Shown piece after piece: positions 23,470-35,132 of a stretch of 64,000 bases of DNA. Position 1 is the first letter of the stretch. Every line of letters starts with the position of its first letter. Under the pieces are notes generated by a model. That model was not told where the DNA came from. It did not search any database and was given only the letters and a program-made list of their open reading frames with translations. The DNA is from Osedax fenrisi (Eukaryota; Annelida; Polychaeta; Sabellida; Siboglinidae), in NCBI GenBank assembly GCA_964019155.1, contig OZ025241.1, forward strand, positions 5,708,793 through 5,772,792, read 5' to 3'. Both the position numbers and the translations under genes were made by a program.

Positions 23470-23745
23470 TAACTGCCTGTGTGTCAACTCTCAGTTGGCT
23501 AAGGCGTCAGACACACAAGCTGTAGGACGCGGCCCGTTCCGGACAATTAAACTATGTCTTTACTTTAAATATTTAGAAATTATCTTATATTATTGTGTAT
23601 AAATAAATGATCGGTTATCGGTAAACCCACGAATGCCTTAACAAGAGAGCGGCTCCGAAGGGACATTAGAGACATATATGGTTATAAGTGAAAACTTCAT
23701 ATACATTCCTGGATGGGATAAAAAGGACTCCATCAAATAAATAAC
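23470..23745 (+). mobile_element. tRNA-derived SINE, family B, copy 2
   Basis: The head CTCAGTTGGCTAAGGCGTC (box A at about 23496) is followed by a degenerate box B (CCCGTTCCGGAC, 23534-23544). The body has AAGAGAGCGGCTCCGAAGGG, ACATTAGAGACATATATGGT, TATAAGTGAAAACTTCAT and CCTGGATGGGATAAAAAGGA ahead of ACTCCATCAAATAAATAA. Read on the minus strand, the copy at 34258-34540 shares both this head (GTTGGCTA and AAGGCGTCAGACACACAA) and this body. Confidence 0.75.
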
Positions 23746-23749
23746 AATA

Positions 23750-23781
23750 TATATATATATATAAGTAAGTAATTTAGATAT

Positions 23782-23834
<53 letters not shown>

Positions 23835-23860
23835 CTATATATTATATAGTATAACATCAA
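23750..23860. repeat. TA-rich tract after SINE B copy 2
   Basis: Two TA runs with a short unique spacer, adjoining the SINE 3' end. Confidence 0.9.
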
Positions 23861-23965
23861 TATACGGCAAATAAGTGCATAAATCGACTTACCCGTAACC
23901 CAACCCCTCACCGAATCGTTTACAGTGTCAGACTCTACTACTGAAACTCTACACCCACCTGAATA

Positions 23966-24083
23966 CTACTATAGTAGTTATAGTATACTATAGTAGTTAT
24001 AGTATACTATAGTAGTTATAGTATACTATAGTAGTTATAGTATACTATAGTAGTTATAGTATACTATAGTAGTTATAGTATAC
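23966..24083. repeat. 19-bp tandem repeat, about six units
   Basis: Units ACTATAGTAGTTATAGTAT are nearly identical. Each contains the palindromic words ACTATAGT and ATACTAT. Confidence 0.95.
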
Positions 24084-24089
24084 AAACTG

Positions 24090-24300
24090 AACGTGACCGC
24101 TTTCTAAATAGAAAATCACAACTATTTTCACTTGAAACCTAATGACTACGTCACCATTTTTCCTCTAACTAAACTGGCCTATCATCTCCCATCATCTCCA
24201 TACTATTGACTATAACACGTACATTATATTGTTTAAAATCCTAACCACCATCGAACCTTAATATCTCCGACATTCATGTGTACGAAAACCACCTTACTAT
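24090..24300 (+). mobile_element. Possible decayed CR1-like LINE C-terminus
   Basis: Across two frames with stops one can read WPIISHHLHTIDYNTYIILF then KILTTIEP and YLRHS. This spacing matches the CR1/Rex1 C-terminal block WLPI..RI.YK..L..FK.L...P.YL. The match is weak and could be chance. Confidence 0.3.
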
Positions 24301-24840
24301 ATACTTTAGTGGTTATCTTATACGTATACGTTGTTCAAGCCTATAACATGGAAGCAGCATATGCATAAGTCTGCTCAAATCACGAAATCTTAAAACATTA
24401 TTATTTTGCGAAATTTGGTAAACGCCGTTTCATGACAACAGTTATTAAATAAAAATAAAACACTGGAATACATGTTAGTGCACTTACGATTTATTTAAAT
24501 AGAATCAATTTCTATACATCCATTGAACCGCTATTGTTATTTTTCATGAGGCTATCATAAGTTATTATTATTATCATTGTTGTTATTGTAATAACGGTTT
24601 TTTAATATTAGTAATAAATTATTACTGTTATTATTATCATTGTTATTAGTGTGTTTATTATTTAAACATAATCGCTTATAATATTTCCAATAATATTAGT
24701 TTATACATTAGGAAGTCGTTTTGCTATAGTAGAACGAATTATAGATGTGATGGAAAAAGTTAACTTACTGTACTATAGCCTATTTAAAATAAATTGGTAC
24801 AACATAGAGCGCTATCCAATTGTATAGCCTTAAGGCTATT

Positions 24841-24888
24841 TAGTACCAGCGATCTAATCAATTCCTATATTAATCGATTATATCGCTG

Positions 24889-24894
<6 letters not shown>
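24841..24894. repeat. 54-nt near-perfect hairpin
   Basis: TAGTACCAGCGAT (24841-24853) is the exact reverse complement of ATCGCTGGTACTA (24882-24894). Pairing continues inward through TAATC with single mismatches, giving arms of about 22-23 nt and a loop of under 10 nt. A (TA)n tract follows directly. Confidence 0.85.

Positions 24895-24925
<31 letters not shown>
24895..24925. repeat. (TA)n microsatellite
   Basis: Pure TA tract abutting the hairpin. Confidence 0.9.
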
Positions 24926-24968
24926 CCTATAGCCTTGGATATTTAGCCTACATATAACTTATCCATAT

Positions 24969-25283
24969 AACTTGGTTAAATAGTGATTTCGCAGTAATTT
25001 CATTCATTTAGTTCATGTCGATCAACATTTTGGTTTACGTATTAGTAGTACTCATATATTTCAATATTGGGTTTATCTTATTATATTAAATTAAATTACT
25101 ATAGGAGTAGTAATTCATTAACAACAGTATATTTGTTAATTAAAAGTGGGGATTCAATATATAATATAATAAAATAAACACAATATTGAAATATACGAGT
25201 ACTACTAATACGTAAACCAGAATGTTGATCGACATGAAATAAAGGGATGAAATTACTGCGAAATCACTATTTAACCAAGGTAA
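24969..25283. repeat. Long inverted repeat (about 120-bp arms, 70-bp loop)
   Basis: The left arm (24969-25089) contains TTAAATAGTGATTTCGCAGT, CATGTCGATCAACATT and TTACGTATTAGTAGTACTC. The right arm (about 25158-25283) is its reverse complement with a handful of mismatches (ATTTTGG/CCAGAAT, CTCATAT/ATACGAG). It has the foldback structure of a palindromic MITE or hairpin-RNA source. No coding sequence is in the loop. Confidence 0.9.
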
Positions 25284-25992
25284 AATCCCTATTTAACTAT
25301 ATAACCTATATGGAAATATAATATTGATGCTCAATTAGTGAAAGAAGTTTATACTCCATGCTCAGTGTTATACACTTATGAATTGACTACTTAGAATTCG
25401 CTTAGAATTTAATTTAAATAGGCAAATGATATGTAATATATAATACATATATATTAAGATTTATTTTATTATTATTGTGATATGAACATTTCCTTGTAGC
25501 GACATTAGATTTACTATACTAGAACAACACTCGAACTATATACCCTAATGAATACGTTGCTATAAGGCTATAGGATGTTGTATACAGGAACACAAGTAAC
25601 TTGATTCTGGAGAGTAATTGCATTGAATAGGACATGTATACCTGTATACAGTAGGCTATCAGCCTATTAACGCGCTTAAGGTGTGTAATAATGGATAATA
25701 TACGCCAGTTTTCATAATAATATGTTTATGATAATCATTACATATTTAGTATTATTATTAGGCAAATACATGAGTATGGGATTAACCATATACATGGGGT
25801 ATATCCATGGGTATAAGATATATATGGGTATACGATATATATGGGTATATATTGATGTATTGCCTATATTGATGAACATTATCAATATTGAGTGACCAAT
25901 GGTCACTGACCACTAATATATATTATTGATAAACTGTATACAGTATACTATATTGGTAATACTTATTAATATGGATCTAGAATAATTATCTA

Positions 25993-25996
<4 letters not shown>

Positions 25997-26055
<59 letters not shown>
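25997..26055. repeat. (TA)n microsatellite
   Basis: About 58 bp of pure TA. Confidence 0.95.
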
Positions 26056-26057
<2 letters not shown>

Positions 26058-26481
26058 TAGCTATAGATGATGATGCTACCTCGTTATGGCTTTAATTAGT
26101 TATGAGATGTGCAATATTAATATATGTCATTAATATATGTCATTAATGTATCTAGTATTGTATTATCTTTCTCGCTAATGTGAAATATTTACTTATTTTA
26201 TTATAAATTGAATCCATTTTCTAAATTGATTTTATTAGTTGTAGTTTACTTATTTTATATATGAATTATATATATATATAATTCAGTTTTTAATTATAAT
26301 ACTCTGCTAAATGTGTATATAAGTATATCATATAATAATGTATTTATTTTAATATATTTTCGTATTTTTAAATTTGTTACATGTATTTTGAGAAATTTAC
26401 ATTTGTAATTTAAAATGACACATTAAAGCCGGTACCTTATATAATAATGTATTCAAAATATAATTATAAAAAAAGATTCAA

Positions 26482-26486
<5 letters not shown>

Positions 26487-26536
<50 letters not shown>
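26487..26536. repeat. (TA)n microsatellite
   Basis: About 50 bp of pure TA. Confidence 0.95.
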
Positions 26537-26542
<6 letters not shown>

Positions 26543-26872
26543 TCAATATATTTTCAAATATTTCATTCAAAATAAAAAATCAATAACATTTATCTGGAAT
26601 GTATTATAAAATGATATGTAAAATATAAATATATAATTTTTGTGTATAATTATATATATATATATAATATATGAATACATAATTAACATATATAAATATA
26701 TATTATATTATATATAATAGTTTATTTATATTTATACACGAAAACAAACTTTATATATTTTTTCGGACAATGGTTAGTTAATAACCAGAGCCAATTATCC
26801 CATTTATTAGCGAAAACATATTAATAAAAATATGACGAAGTAGGCAAGGGAGAGGCCAGGTAATTAAGGATT

Positions 26873-27045
26873 TTACAATAATCCATTGCAGCAGTATTTG
26901 CGATAAATATTTAGACTGCCTGTCATGACACGAATACTGAGTAGCGTAATATCATGCTTCCTCAGGCCTAACGAATATAGGTCTTTAGACGTTAGGGATG
27001 AGGGTATACCACGCCAGTTCCAACAAGAGGCACTTAGTTTAGAAA

Positions 27046-27050
<5 letters not shown>
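26873..27050 (-). mobile_element. Possible LINE RNase H/C-terminal remnant
   Basis: The minus-strand frame reads SCWNWRGIPSSL then DLYSLGLRKHDITLLSIRVM and TGSLNIYRKYC. The pattern W...L....L.R.....L...LTGH..L..HL is typical of the region just after RNase H in I/R1/Jockey LINEs; here TGS replaces TGH. It is cut at its start by a (TA)n tract at about 27050-27080. Only about 58 residues are readable, so the family is uncertain. Confidence 0.35.
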
Positions 27051-27084
<34 letters not shown>

Positions 27085-27268
27085 TAATGTGTGCTAAACT
27101 TATTCTCAATTATTACGCAATATTAATTATGTAGAACTGGTGAAGCAGGTTAGTGCGTGTGTAGAGTATATAGTATTATCATTAACTAGGATACTACCAA
27201 CACATTTAGGGAATAGTATATTAAACCTATATGTTTAGATTATAACGTTAACTAACGTATGACATATG

Positions 27269-27408
27269 TAACATATGTTAATATTTATGATACACTATAA
27301 TATTAGTGAAATACATGTGATATGTTCCACAATATATATATATATATAGGATTCATATACATTTTTGTATTACACTAATATTATAATGTATCATAAATAG
27401 TAACATAC
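27269..27408. repeat. Inverted repeat with about 40-bp arms
   Basis: TATTTATGATACACTATAAT and ATTAGTGAAATAC on the left pair with ATTACACTAATATTATAATG and TATCATAAATA on the right, with few mismatches. The loop is about 55 bp and includes (TA)n. Confidence 0.8.
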
Positions 27409-27730
27409 TATATATAGGCAGTACGTATCTATAGGTACAATATTAGTAGGATAACTATAGGTTTTAATGTTATTAATATATACCCATGTATACATGGGAG
27501 CTATATATAGCTATGTATATCTATGATTATTACATATACTTTTTAATTATAATTTATAAATTGAATAGTTAATTATAGTATTATACTATAATAACTGTTA
27601 ATAATAATATTATTTAAGTTACTAATTATTAGATAAAAAATAAGTGATTTTTCTATAAACTCGTATACGTTAAAAAGAGTTTAACTAAAGTTATATATAT
27701 TATATATATATAAGTAGTATAATATAATTA

Positions 27731-27999
27731 GTCTGGGGTCGATGGCTCAGTGTGACAACCAAAAGCTAGTAAGCCAGAGGTCCCGTGTTCGACTCCAGAT
27801 AGTTCTTGTTTTTCTCTTGTGTTTATCAAGAATTTAATAAACGATAAATCAAAACACAAGAAAAAAAATGTTACTATTTGTTTTGTATTGTCCGGGGCTC
27901 CTCACAGTTATTTATATATCATGTACAAGTCTATGACTTCTTAAGGGGTCCATTTGTATCCGATATTATTATATGTGCGATTCAATAAATAAATATTAT
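27731..27999 (+). mobile_element. tRNA-derived SINE, family A, copy 2
   Basis: Box A TGGCTCAGTG at 27743-27752 is identical to copy 1, and box B GTTCGACTCC at 27787-27796 is also identical. The body shares AAATCAAAACACAAGAAAAA, CAAGTCTATGACTTCTTAAG and CCATTTGTATCCG with copy 1. The tail GATTCAATAAATAAATATT runs into a TA-rich tract. Confidence 0.82.
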
Positions 28000-28005
<6 letters not shown>

Positions 28006-28073
<68 letters not shown>

Positions 28074-28100
28074 TATATATTATATATATATATATATATA
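28006..28100. repeat. TA-rich microsatellite tract
   Basis: TA runs broken by ATTATATATTATAT words, following SINE A copy 2. Confidence 0.9.
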
Positions 28101-28789
28101 CTATAATAGTTTAGAAAGTGCATAACTGAGGACACCAAATGTGCATTGTTAGCTTAATAGTTATCAGACCTACCATAGCAATATATCACACACGCACAAT
28201 AGAGTCCGTTAGGGTATGATAGTATTTATTAACTTAAAATCGACGAGTGAGATTCTTAGGTAATGTAATAATTATATATTCCTTTTATCTGCGTGCACTT
28301 TATAAATCTACTCGACATTATGCAAATACTGTAGAAGCATTATCCGGAATCATTGGGAGTGATTTATATATATATACATATGTGTGTATTTATTTGTTTG
28401 TGTGTGGTGGTGGCGATATGCATATCTTACGTATGTAATAGGTTTTCGTGATGTGGAGTAAATGAAGTTAATCACATTAGCATATTACACAATTGTGTCG
28501 TTAATGTCGCCCAATATGATATCATTGATTCGTATGTCGAGTGAGTCATAGTGTTTATTAACGAGTTAAATGTACACTAGAGCGTACATATGTCAGACAT
28601 GTATGTATGCATACATTTTCACGTTTAACAATAATTATTAGTGACTACTAAAATATGAATGAGCTAAAAGTCGTATACATATATATATAGTCTATATAAC
28701 TTGTATTCAGTAGACTTCGGTATTGCTTTTCTTATTTACTACCCTTCCTATTAATTTAATGCACAGAAGTGAAACTATTCGGAGTCATG
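28101..28789. other. Intergenic stretch
   Basis: No gene or element is recognised. A 63-codon open frame at 28247-28438 has no similarity I can identify and includes a TA-encoded segment. Confidence 0.45.
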
Positions 28790-29183
28790 CAGTAAGAATA
28801 CTTTACAAACTTGATCGTCGAACAATGGTTTCCATTTAATCTCTGATGTGTTCGCTTGGATGGTTAAATTTCCGTCTAGATTGCAAGTTCCGTCTCCATT
28901 GTATCACGCATCGAGCCAGTTATCAAGCCAGCCCTAAATATCTCGCGAATATTATTACTTTACGCACGGACAATCGACCTCGTCGTGTTGGCTAAAATAT
29001 GATGCTCCATCAACAGATCACTACGACAGTATACGCCGAATCAGCATTTGTAGTTGTAACTCCAAAGTGTTGGAATGTATTGCCAGCTCACATCATATCA
29101 ACTGAATCTGAAGCGTTATTTAAACGTAATGTATATAAATATTTTATTTCTTTATAACTGCATTATGTGATAATATTCTCGTT

Positions 29184-29228
<45 letters not shown>

Positions 29229-29340
29229 CTTATATTTATTTATTTTTAAATTGTTATTACCTTCATTATTATTATCTTATGTGACGCCGATAAACATATG
29301 ATTTGTGTAGTCAATAAACTATTTAATACTAATACTAACA
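28790..29340 (+). mobile_element. CR1/L2-like LINE 3' end
   Basis: Broken frames read SLGWLNFRLDCKFRL (the LGWLPV.RR block), SPKYLANIITLRTDNRPRR (P.YL..L......R), then STVYAESAFVVVTPKCWNVL followed by PAHIISTESEALFKRNV and a stop at about 29156. AFVVVTPKCWNVLP is the ..V.APKLWNSLP signature of CR1/Rex/L2 RTs. The 3' UTR carries (TA)n (29188-29224) and ends GTCAATAAACTATTTAATAC with ACTAATACTAACAATACTAA, a typical simple-repeat tail. It is 5' truncated with several stops and belongs to a different family from the AT-rich CR1 copies. Confidence 0.75.
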
Positions 29341-30299
29341 ATACTAAACTACTGCACACACTATATAATCATTATTAGTGTTTCACAAGAATAGGACATC
29401 TTCTAACGGATATTTTGTTAATGTTTCATGTTACGCTTGATTGATTTTTTTATCATGATTATGGATTATAAATTGGAATTTGATATAGGGGAAGGTTGGG
29501 TAATGGGCGTGAGTCGGTAACTACGCCCACCCCCAGTATCTCGAAAAGTAAACTATATAGAGAAAAATGTTGTATACATAAAAGATGCGCAATTTAATTT
29601 CTATTAACAACATGTAAAAATTATATTTGAAAAATGTATTTCCAGCTGGGAAAATATTTATTAAAAAAATCTAGTCTACACAAATAATTTTACCAACAAT
29701 TTGTAACTTAAAAACTCATAAAAATGAATATAATATCATGATTTTGATATATTTTGTTTTTAATATATCTAATATAATATATTATAAATACATTTCTATA
29801 AAAATATCGGCGAAATAATGTACATTAACTGTATATTAGTACTATTAAAAAAGGACCTAATATTGGTAATAGACGCCCACCCAAAGTCGGGTAATTAACA
29901 CCATAGCATGTAATGTAGTGACAGCTATTATGAATAAAGTTATACAATATATTGCGTGTGCTTTTAATAGATGCATATGTGTACATAATTCAATATCTAA
30001 TTCAATGTTTTAGAACTTATAATAGAACTTATATTAGAACCTGTACATAATGTGAAATTGCCTAATATCAATGTATTGAAAAAAATATGTTTAATAAGTA
30101 TATATTACAAATATATATATATATATATAATTTAAAATTCTATAAATATACATATATATATATATATAGTTTGTTACAACCCATAGGTTGTTATTTATAA
30201 AATATATATATATATATATATAATTAAAAAATAAATATCATATTCATCTTATATGATCAAAATAATATACATTTTAATACCATATTTATAAGTAATAAG

Positions 30300-30302
<3 letters not shown>

Positions 30303-30361
<59 letters not shown>
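30303..30361. repeat. (TA)n microsatellite inside element C
   Basis: About 58 bp of pure TA. Shorter tracts inside the same element lie at 30638-30664, 31430-31457 and 33296-33323. Confidence 0.95.
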
Positions 30362-30365
<4 letters not shown>

Positions 30366-30633
30366 ATAGATATAAATATTCTATGGGAAAGCAGGATACA
30401 AATGTATTTTGCTATCAATCTTAATATTGTATAATTAACTAATTATTATATAAGATGTAATCGTAGATTAAAAAGTACTCTATATAATATATACTACATT
30501 ATAACTTTGACTCTGTATAATATACTTTATATAAACTACCTAATACTTATGCAATAGTATATAATCAATTAAAGGATATAAAAGTAAAGTTTACAATACT
30601 ATTAGTAATCATATTAGTATTATTCTATCATTG

Positions 30634-30668
<35 letters not shown>

Positions 30669-30824
30669 TAGGACATATATGTATATGCAGTATACTGCAG
30701 CGAATTTTAAATATTATATTTAAATAAATAATTAATAATAGATATTATCCAAATTATAATTTATTATTTATGGTATTAATTTGTATATGTTTTCATACTA
30801 GGTAATATACCCTACAGTTTATTA

Positions 30825-31015
30825 TTATTTTGGAAGTCGTTACATCTCATACATGAACATAGCTGATGTTTTTTTTACCTATAACTAAATTACTCTAATG
30901 TGCCTTCGAATCCACTATTAATTTAAGGTTAATACTTCCAGGAATTAATGATATCTGATAATTCTTTATACACCATTATAAAATTCTATTCTAAATATTA
31001 TTTCAACTTATTTTA
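30825..31015 (-). mobile_element. tRNA-derived SINE family B, decayed copy
   Basis: Read on the plus strand, CATACATGAACATAGCTGATG, then CTATAAC, then CTCTAATGTGCCTTCGAAT line up with CATACAGGAACTTAGATGAA, TTATAACC and CTCTAATGTCCCTTCGAAGA of the copy at 34258-34540, in order and at similar spacing. No head boxes are left. It sits inside TIR element C, so it gives a relative insertion order. Confidence 0.55.
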
Positions 31016-31426
31016 ATTTATTTTATTTAAGTGTATGAATAACCATTTGGTGGGTGTTTTAACCAATAATATACTGCCTGAATATCTGACGTTGTAGCCT
31101 GCTGTGTTAACATGGAAGTTTTATGTATTTTGTTGATTTAATTTTATAACTTCATTTATTGTAGTACTCAGATTTATTATAACATATATTTATAAAGATA
31201 TAATACACATATATTATTAATATTGAATATGTCTTGTATATGAGTTATATAAGTATTGAAATATTATTCCATATATTTTTAATTATTTTAAATATATAAT
31301 AATAAAATAAATTAATAATTTGATGATAAATATATTTATTTAATTATTAACACATTATACTTAGTAGGACATTTTATTTTCATAAAGCTCACATGTGAAA
31401 CTATATAATCAGACTTATAACTATAG

Positions 31427-31460
<34 letters not shown>

Positions 31461-32204
31461 ATATATATTATAATCTACAATTATTAATATGACATCAGTA
31501 AGTATATTTATCACAAATTACTCACAAATGATATGTTAATAAATTACACCTTTTGTTAAAATACATTCTTTACTTTTATTTTTGTTCCATTCTTTTGTTA
31601 ATTTGACATTATCTTTAACACACACTTACATTTTTCGAGATAGTAATAGTTTCCGTGAATCATTTTTTTCTACCTATATATAAATTAATATATGTAAAAT
31701 ACTATTAAAATAATCTAAAATAAAAGTTATTTATATAATTATTATTTATATAAGTCATGTTAATGATTAAATACATCGATATAATAGAAATCTAAATAAT
31801 TAAAGTTAGATATATAACACACATTTTATTACTTTGATTTTTATAAATGCATACACACACACATATATATATTGATACTATAGCAAAGATTTTTCTTAGT
31901 TTTCTCAAAAACTGTGCACATAGTAATGCAATTATATAAAAATAATAATAATAGTATTAATATTAATAATAATTATAATAATTAAAAAATTAATTATATT
32001 ATGTCAAAAAATATGTTAGAAATAATGATTTTATTCTTACTTTTTAATTTTAATAAATATATTTATTAGATTTATTTAACATACATTTCAATAATAATAT
32101 ATTATTTATAGATTCTGTATATATTCTCTTCAATTGAAGATATTTTAAAATAATATTTAGTTATGTTATCTTACATTAAACTGTATTAAACTAAATTATA
32201 AACC

Positions 32205-33460
32205 ATATTAACCTTTGTCTACTAGTTTTAGTCTACACTTGTTTGAGCTCCTTGGCTATATCAGTTGAATAACCTATAGAATTTAGTTAAATGTAGGTAA
32301 ATAATATTTACTAAATATACAATACAAATAATATATATGTGATTATTATATACCTGTATATTATTTGAATAATTATACTTTATAATGTAAAACCCTATAA
32401 GGTAATATGTAATTCTATATATATATATATTAAACAATTTACAATTAATAAATCTAATATATTTATTTTAAAAACATACTATTGTTAATATTTATTTAAA
32501 TTAATGAATTATTTTAAATATAAATTATTTATACTTTTTCTTAAACATAAGATATTACATATTAACCTGTTCTTAAATAATCGTAACTGTTCTGTAATTG
32601 TATATCAGTAGAACATACTATATATAATATTTATAAATATATATTAAAAACAATTTATATATTATAATGTTTAATTATATATACAATTGATTATATTTAA
32701 ATTTTAAAGATTTATGATGAATTGATTTTATAAAAAAAATCTAGATAAAAGTATTGATAAATATATGTTATTTATATAATTCTGTATATATCAAATTAAA
32801 ATTATATTACACAATATTAACCTGGCCTGAACAATTTGAACTGTTTTAGTAATTTCATTCAGTTGACCATCCTATATTATTGAATTTATATTTTAAATAA
32901 CGTTATATATAATAATTAATTTGTAATATAATAAAGATTTATTGGCATATAAATATAACCGCGTTGTCTAACTATTTTAATATTTTAATTATAAATATAT
33001 GTATAGGCTCTAGCTTTCATATTACTAATTTATTTTTATTTATAAATATTTTTTAAATTATTGATTAATTATTATAAAATATACGTATAAATAATATTAT
33101 AAAAAAATTAAAAAATCGTTATTTATATACTGTATATATTTTATATATAATAAACATTTATAAACTAAAAATAATTATATACATACATTATTTTCATATG
33201 TTACTATTGTATATATATATATGGCATTTTTATATATAATATTAATACAGGATAATTGCTAATTGCTAATTCATTTTCACAATTTTTCTAATTCACATAT
33301 ATATATATATATATATATATATAGTAAAAAAACAACAAATATTATATTTTAATATATGTATATATATATGTATATAATATTAATAATCATACATGATTAA
33401 TTGCTAATTATTATCTAGTAAATTTGCATATATAGTAATCTATATTTAAGTGTTATTAAG
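32205..33460. repeat. Long-period degenerate repeats in element C
   Basis: The words CATATTAACC or AATATTAACC followed by a less AT-rich 60-bp block recur at 32209, 32562 and 32812. A second pair, TAATATTAATA then ATTGCTAAT, recurs at 33238 and 33377. Divergence is high. Confidence 0.4.
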
Positions 33461-34257
33461 TATTGTTATAAGAATATAAATATTAATATTGATATTAGGT
33501 TACAAATACTATATAATTATAAATTATAATATCAAATAATAACCCGATATAGTTATGTTATCCTTAAACTTGCGAAGAGGTGTTACTTTTATTATCCCAT
33601 TATATTGTCATTTCAATAGTTATATCAGTAACATTCATAGATTTGTTTTGTAGTACTATTGTTATATTCCATTTGTGTATGTTTATCTTAGAAGAATGTC
33701 ATATATCTAGAAGAATCTATAGAAGAATGTCTAGAACCATATTAAACTTTGTTATATCGCGTATGACTAATATAGAATATTATTGATTTTCACTGAATTA
33801 TATTATAGATTTGTGTGCGTGTGTATTTATAATTGATTGGATATTCATTTATTTGAACATTTATTTTCGATATGCATCATACTAATTCGTGAATAAATAC
33901 TTAACAATGATTGGTTAATAATACACGCCCATTACCCGACAGCCGGGCGTGTATTACCAATTGTAGTCTAATGGTACAAATCGATATCGTGTAATCAATA
34001 CACAATATATACACTTTTCTAAATAGCTATTTTATTAACAATCATAATATCTATAGACTATTAATTTTTCATTAAAAACTAATTAACATTTAAAAAGTTA
34101 TAGCGATATAACAAAACTATGGCGTCATTACCCAACTTTCCCCTAAAAATAAATATTTTTAAACTATGATTTTCAATAATTGTATACATATGATTATATA
34201 TTAAAATCGTGATTACGATATTAATATAATATAATGTAAATCTTGATATTTTATTGT

Positions 34258-34540
34258 TATTTTTATTTGGGGGAGTTAATTCATCCCATACAGGAACTTA
34301 GATGAAATGTTCACTTATAACCATATATGGCTCTAATGTCCCTTCGAAGACGCTCTCGTGTTAGGCATCCATGATTTTAACGAGAGTAGATCATTTATAT
34401 ACAATTATATAAGATCACTTCTAAATATTATTTTAAGACCTATGTTAATGGTACGGACAATGCTTGAACCCGCCTACTATTGATTGTGTGTCTGACGCCT
34501 TATAATATATAGCCAACTGAGTCACACATGCAGTTACAAT
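34258..34540 (-). mobile_element. tRNA-derived SINE, family B, copy 4
   Basis: On the minus strand: ACTCAGTTGGCTA, a TATATTATA insertion inside box A, AAGGCGTCAGACACACAA, and box B GGGTTCAAGC (34463-34472). Then come ATGATCTACTCTCGTTAAAA, CATGGATGCCTAACACGAG, AGCGTCTTCGAAGGGACATT, CATATATGGTTATAAGTGAA and CCTGTATGGGAT. It is the best body match to the copy at 23470-23745. It lies about 115 bp outside the right end of TIR element C. Confidence 0.78.
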
Positions 34541-34675
34541 ATATATGAATACACATTATATTATTTTGAATGTCGACATAAATCTAGAAAAATATAGAAA
34601 AACATCTTTCAATTCAAATTTATAAATAAATTCGAAATTTTAATAAAATATTTATACTGAAATGCATTTGAAAAA

Positions 34676-34950
34676 TTATTGAAAAAATATGAATGCTTTC
34701 ATCACATTCATAATGTACTTAATATAACTTCTAGCAGTATTCCTCAAAGAATACATGTGCCTTGCCTTGAATATATTCAAAGTATACCAAATAAACTTAA
34801 GTTGGTATTTCCACCCCAGCACGCTGTTCCATGACCTTGACGTAACCCTGCATACGGGTGACCTTGACGTAACCTTACACACGGGTGACCTCTGATTTGC
34901 GATACTATGCCAAAGGAGATCCATGATTTTGTCCGGCACTGCTCACTAGT
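34676..34950 (-). other. Unassigned segment with 29-bp duplication and hAT-like end
   Basis: An 87-codon minus-strand open frame is not recognised. Its VTSRSPVC repeat only reflects a DNA duplication of CCTTGACGTAACC..ACACGGGTGA (34830-34886, two units of about 29 bp). At 34943, read on the minus strand, CAGTGCCGGACAAAATCATG resembles the terminus of the hAT relic at 48907 (CAGTGCCGGATTAAGC). This may therefore be one end of a hAT-type non-autonomous element; the other end was not found. Confidence 0.3.
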
Positions 34951-35065
34951 TATACTTTATACTATACTTACAAGTCATAGTTAGTTAATGGTGTTACCTG
35001 TTACGGTATACCCCTATCCGCAACATGGGAGAGTCGCTATGATGGGTGTTATCATCTCTACAACT

Positions 35066-35070
<5 letters not shown>

Positions 35071-35109
<39 letters not shown>

Positions 35110-35132
35110 ATGTGTGTATATATATATATATT
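35071..35132. repeat. (TA)n(TG)n microsatellite
   Basis: TA run, then GTGTGTATGTGTG, then TA. The CR1 fragment starts just to the right. Confidence 0.95.

Larger units (their letters stand above)
25284..26819. other. AT-rich intergenic stretch
   Basis: No gene is supported. It has TATATGGGTATA-type short repeats at about 25790-25860 and long (TA)n at 25997-26055 and 26487-26536. Confidence 0.5.
29488..34143. mobile_element. TIR DNA element, family C (4.7 kb)
   Basis: The left end GGGGAAGGTTGGGTAATGGG and the right end (minus strand GGGGAAAGTTGGGTAATGAC) are inverted repeats flanked by TA on both sides (29486-29487 and 34144-34145). Boxes of GGGTAAT/ACGCCCA recur (CGCCCACCCAAAGTCGGGTA near 29872; ACACGCCCATTACCCGACAG near 33922; CGTCATTACCC near 34122). 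AGTATCTCGAAAAG lies 46 bp in, a second box cluster about 370 bp in, and TTGCGTGTGC about 462 bp in, matching families A and B. The interior is AT-rich without a transposase frame. It holds a decayed SINE B and long-period repeats around the word ATATTAACC. Confidence 0.75.
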
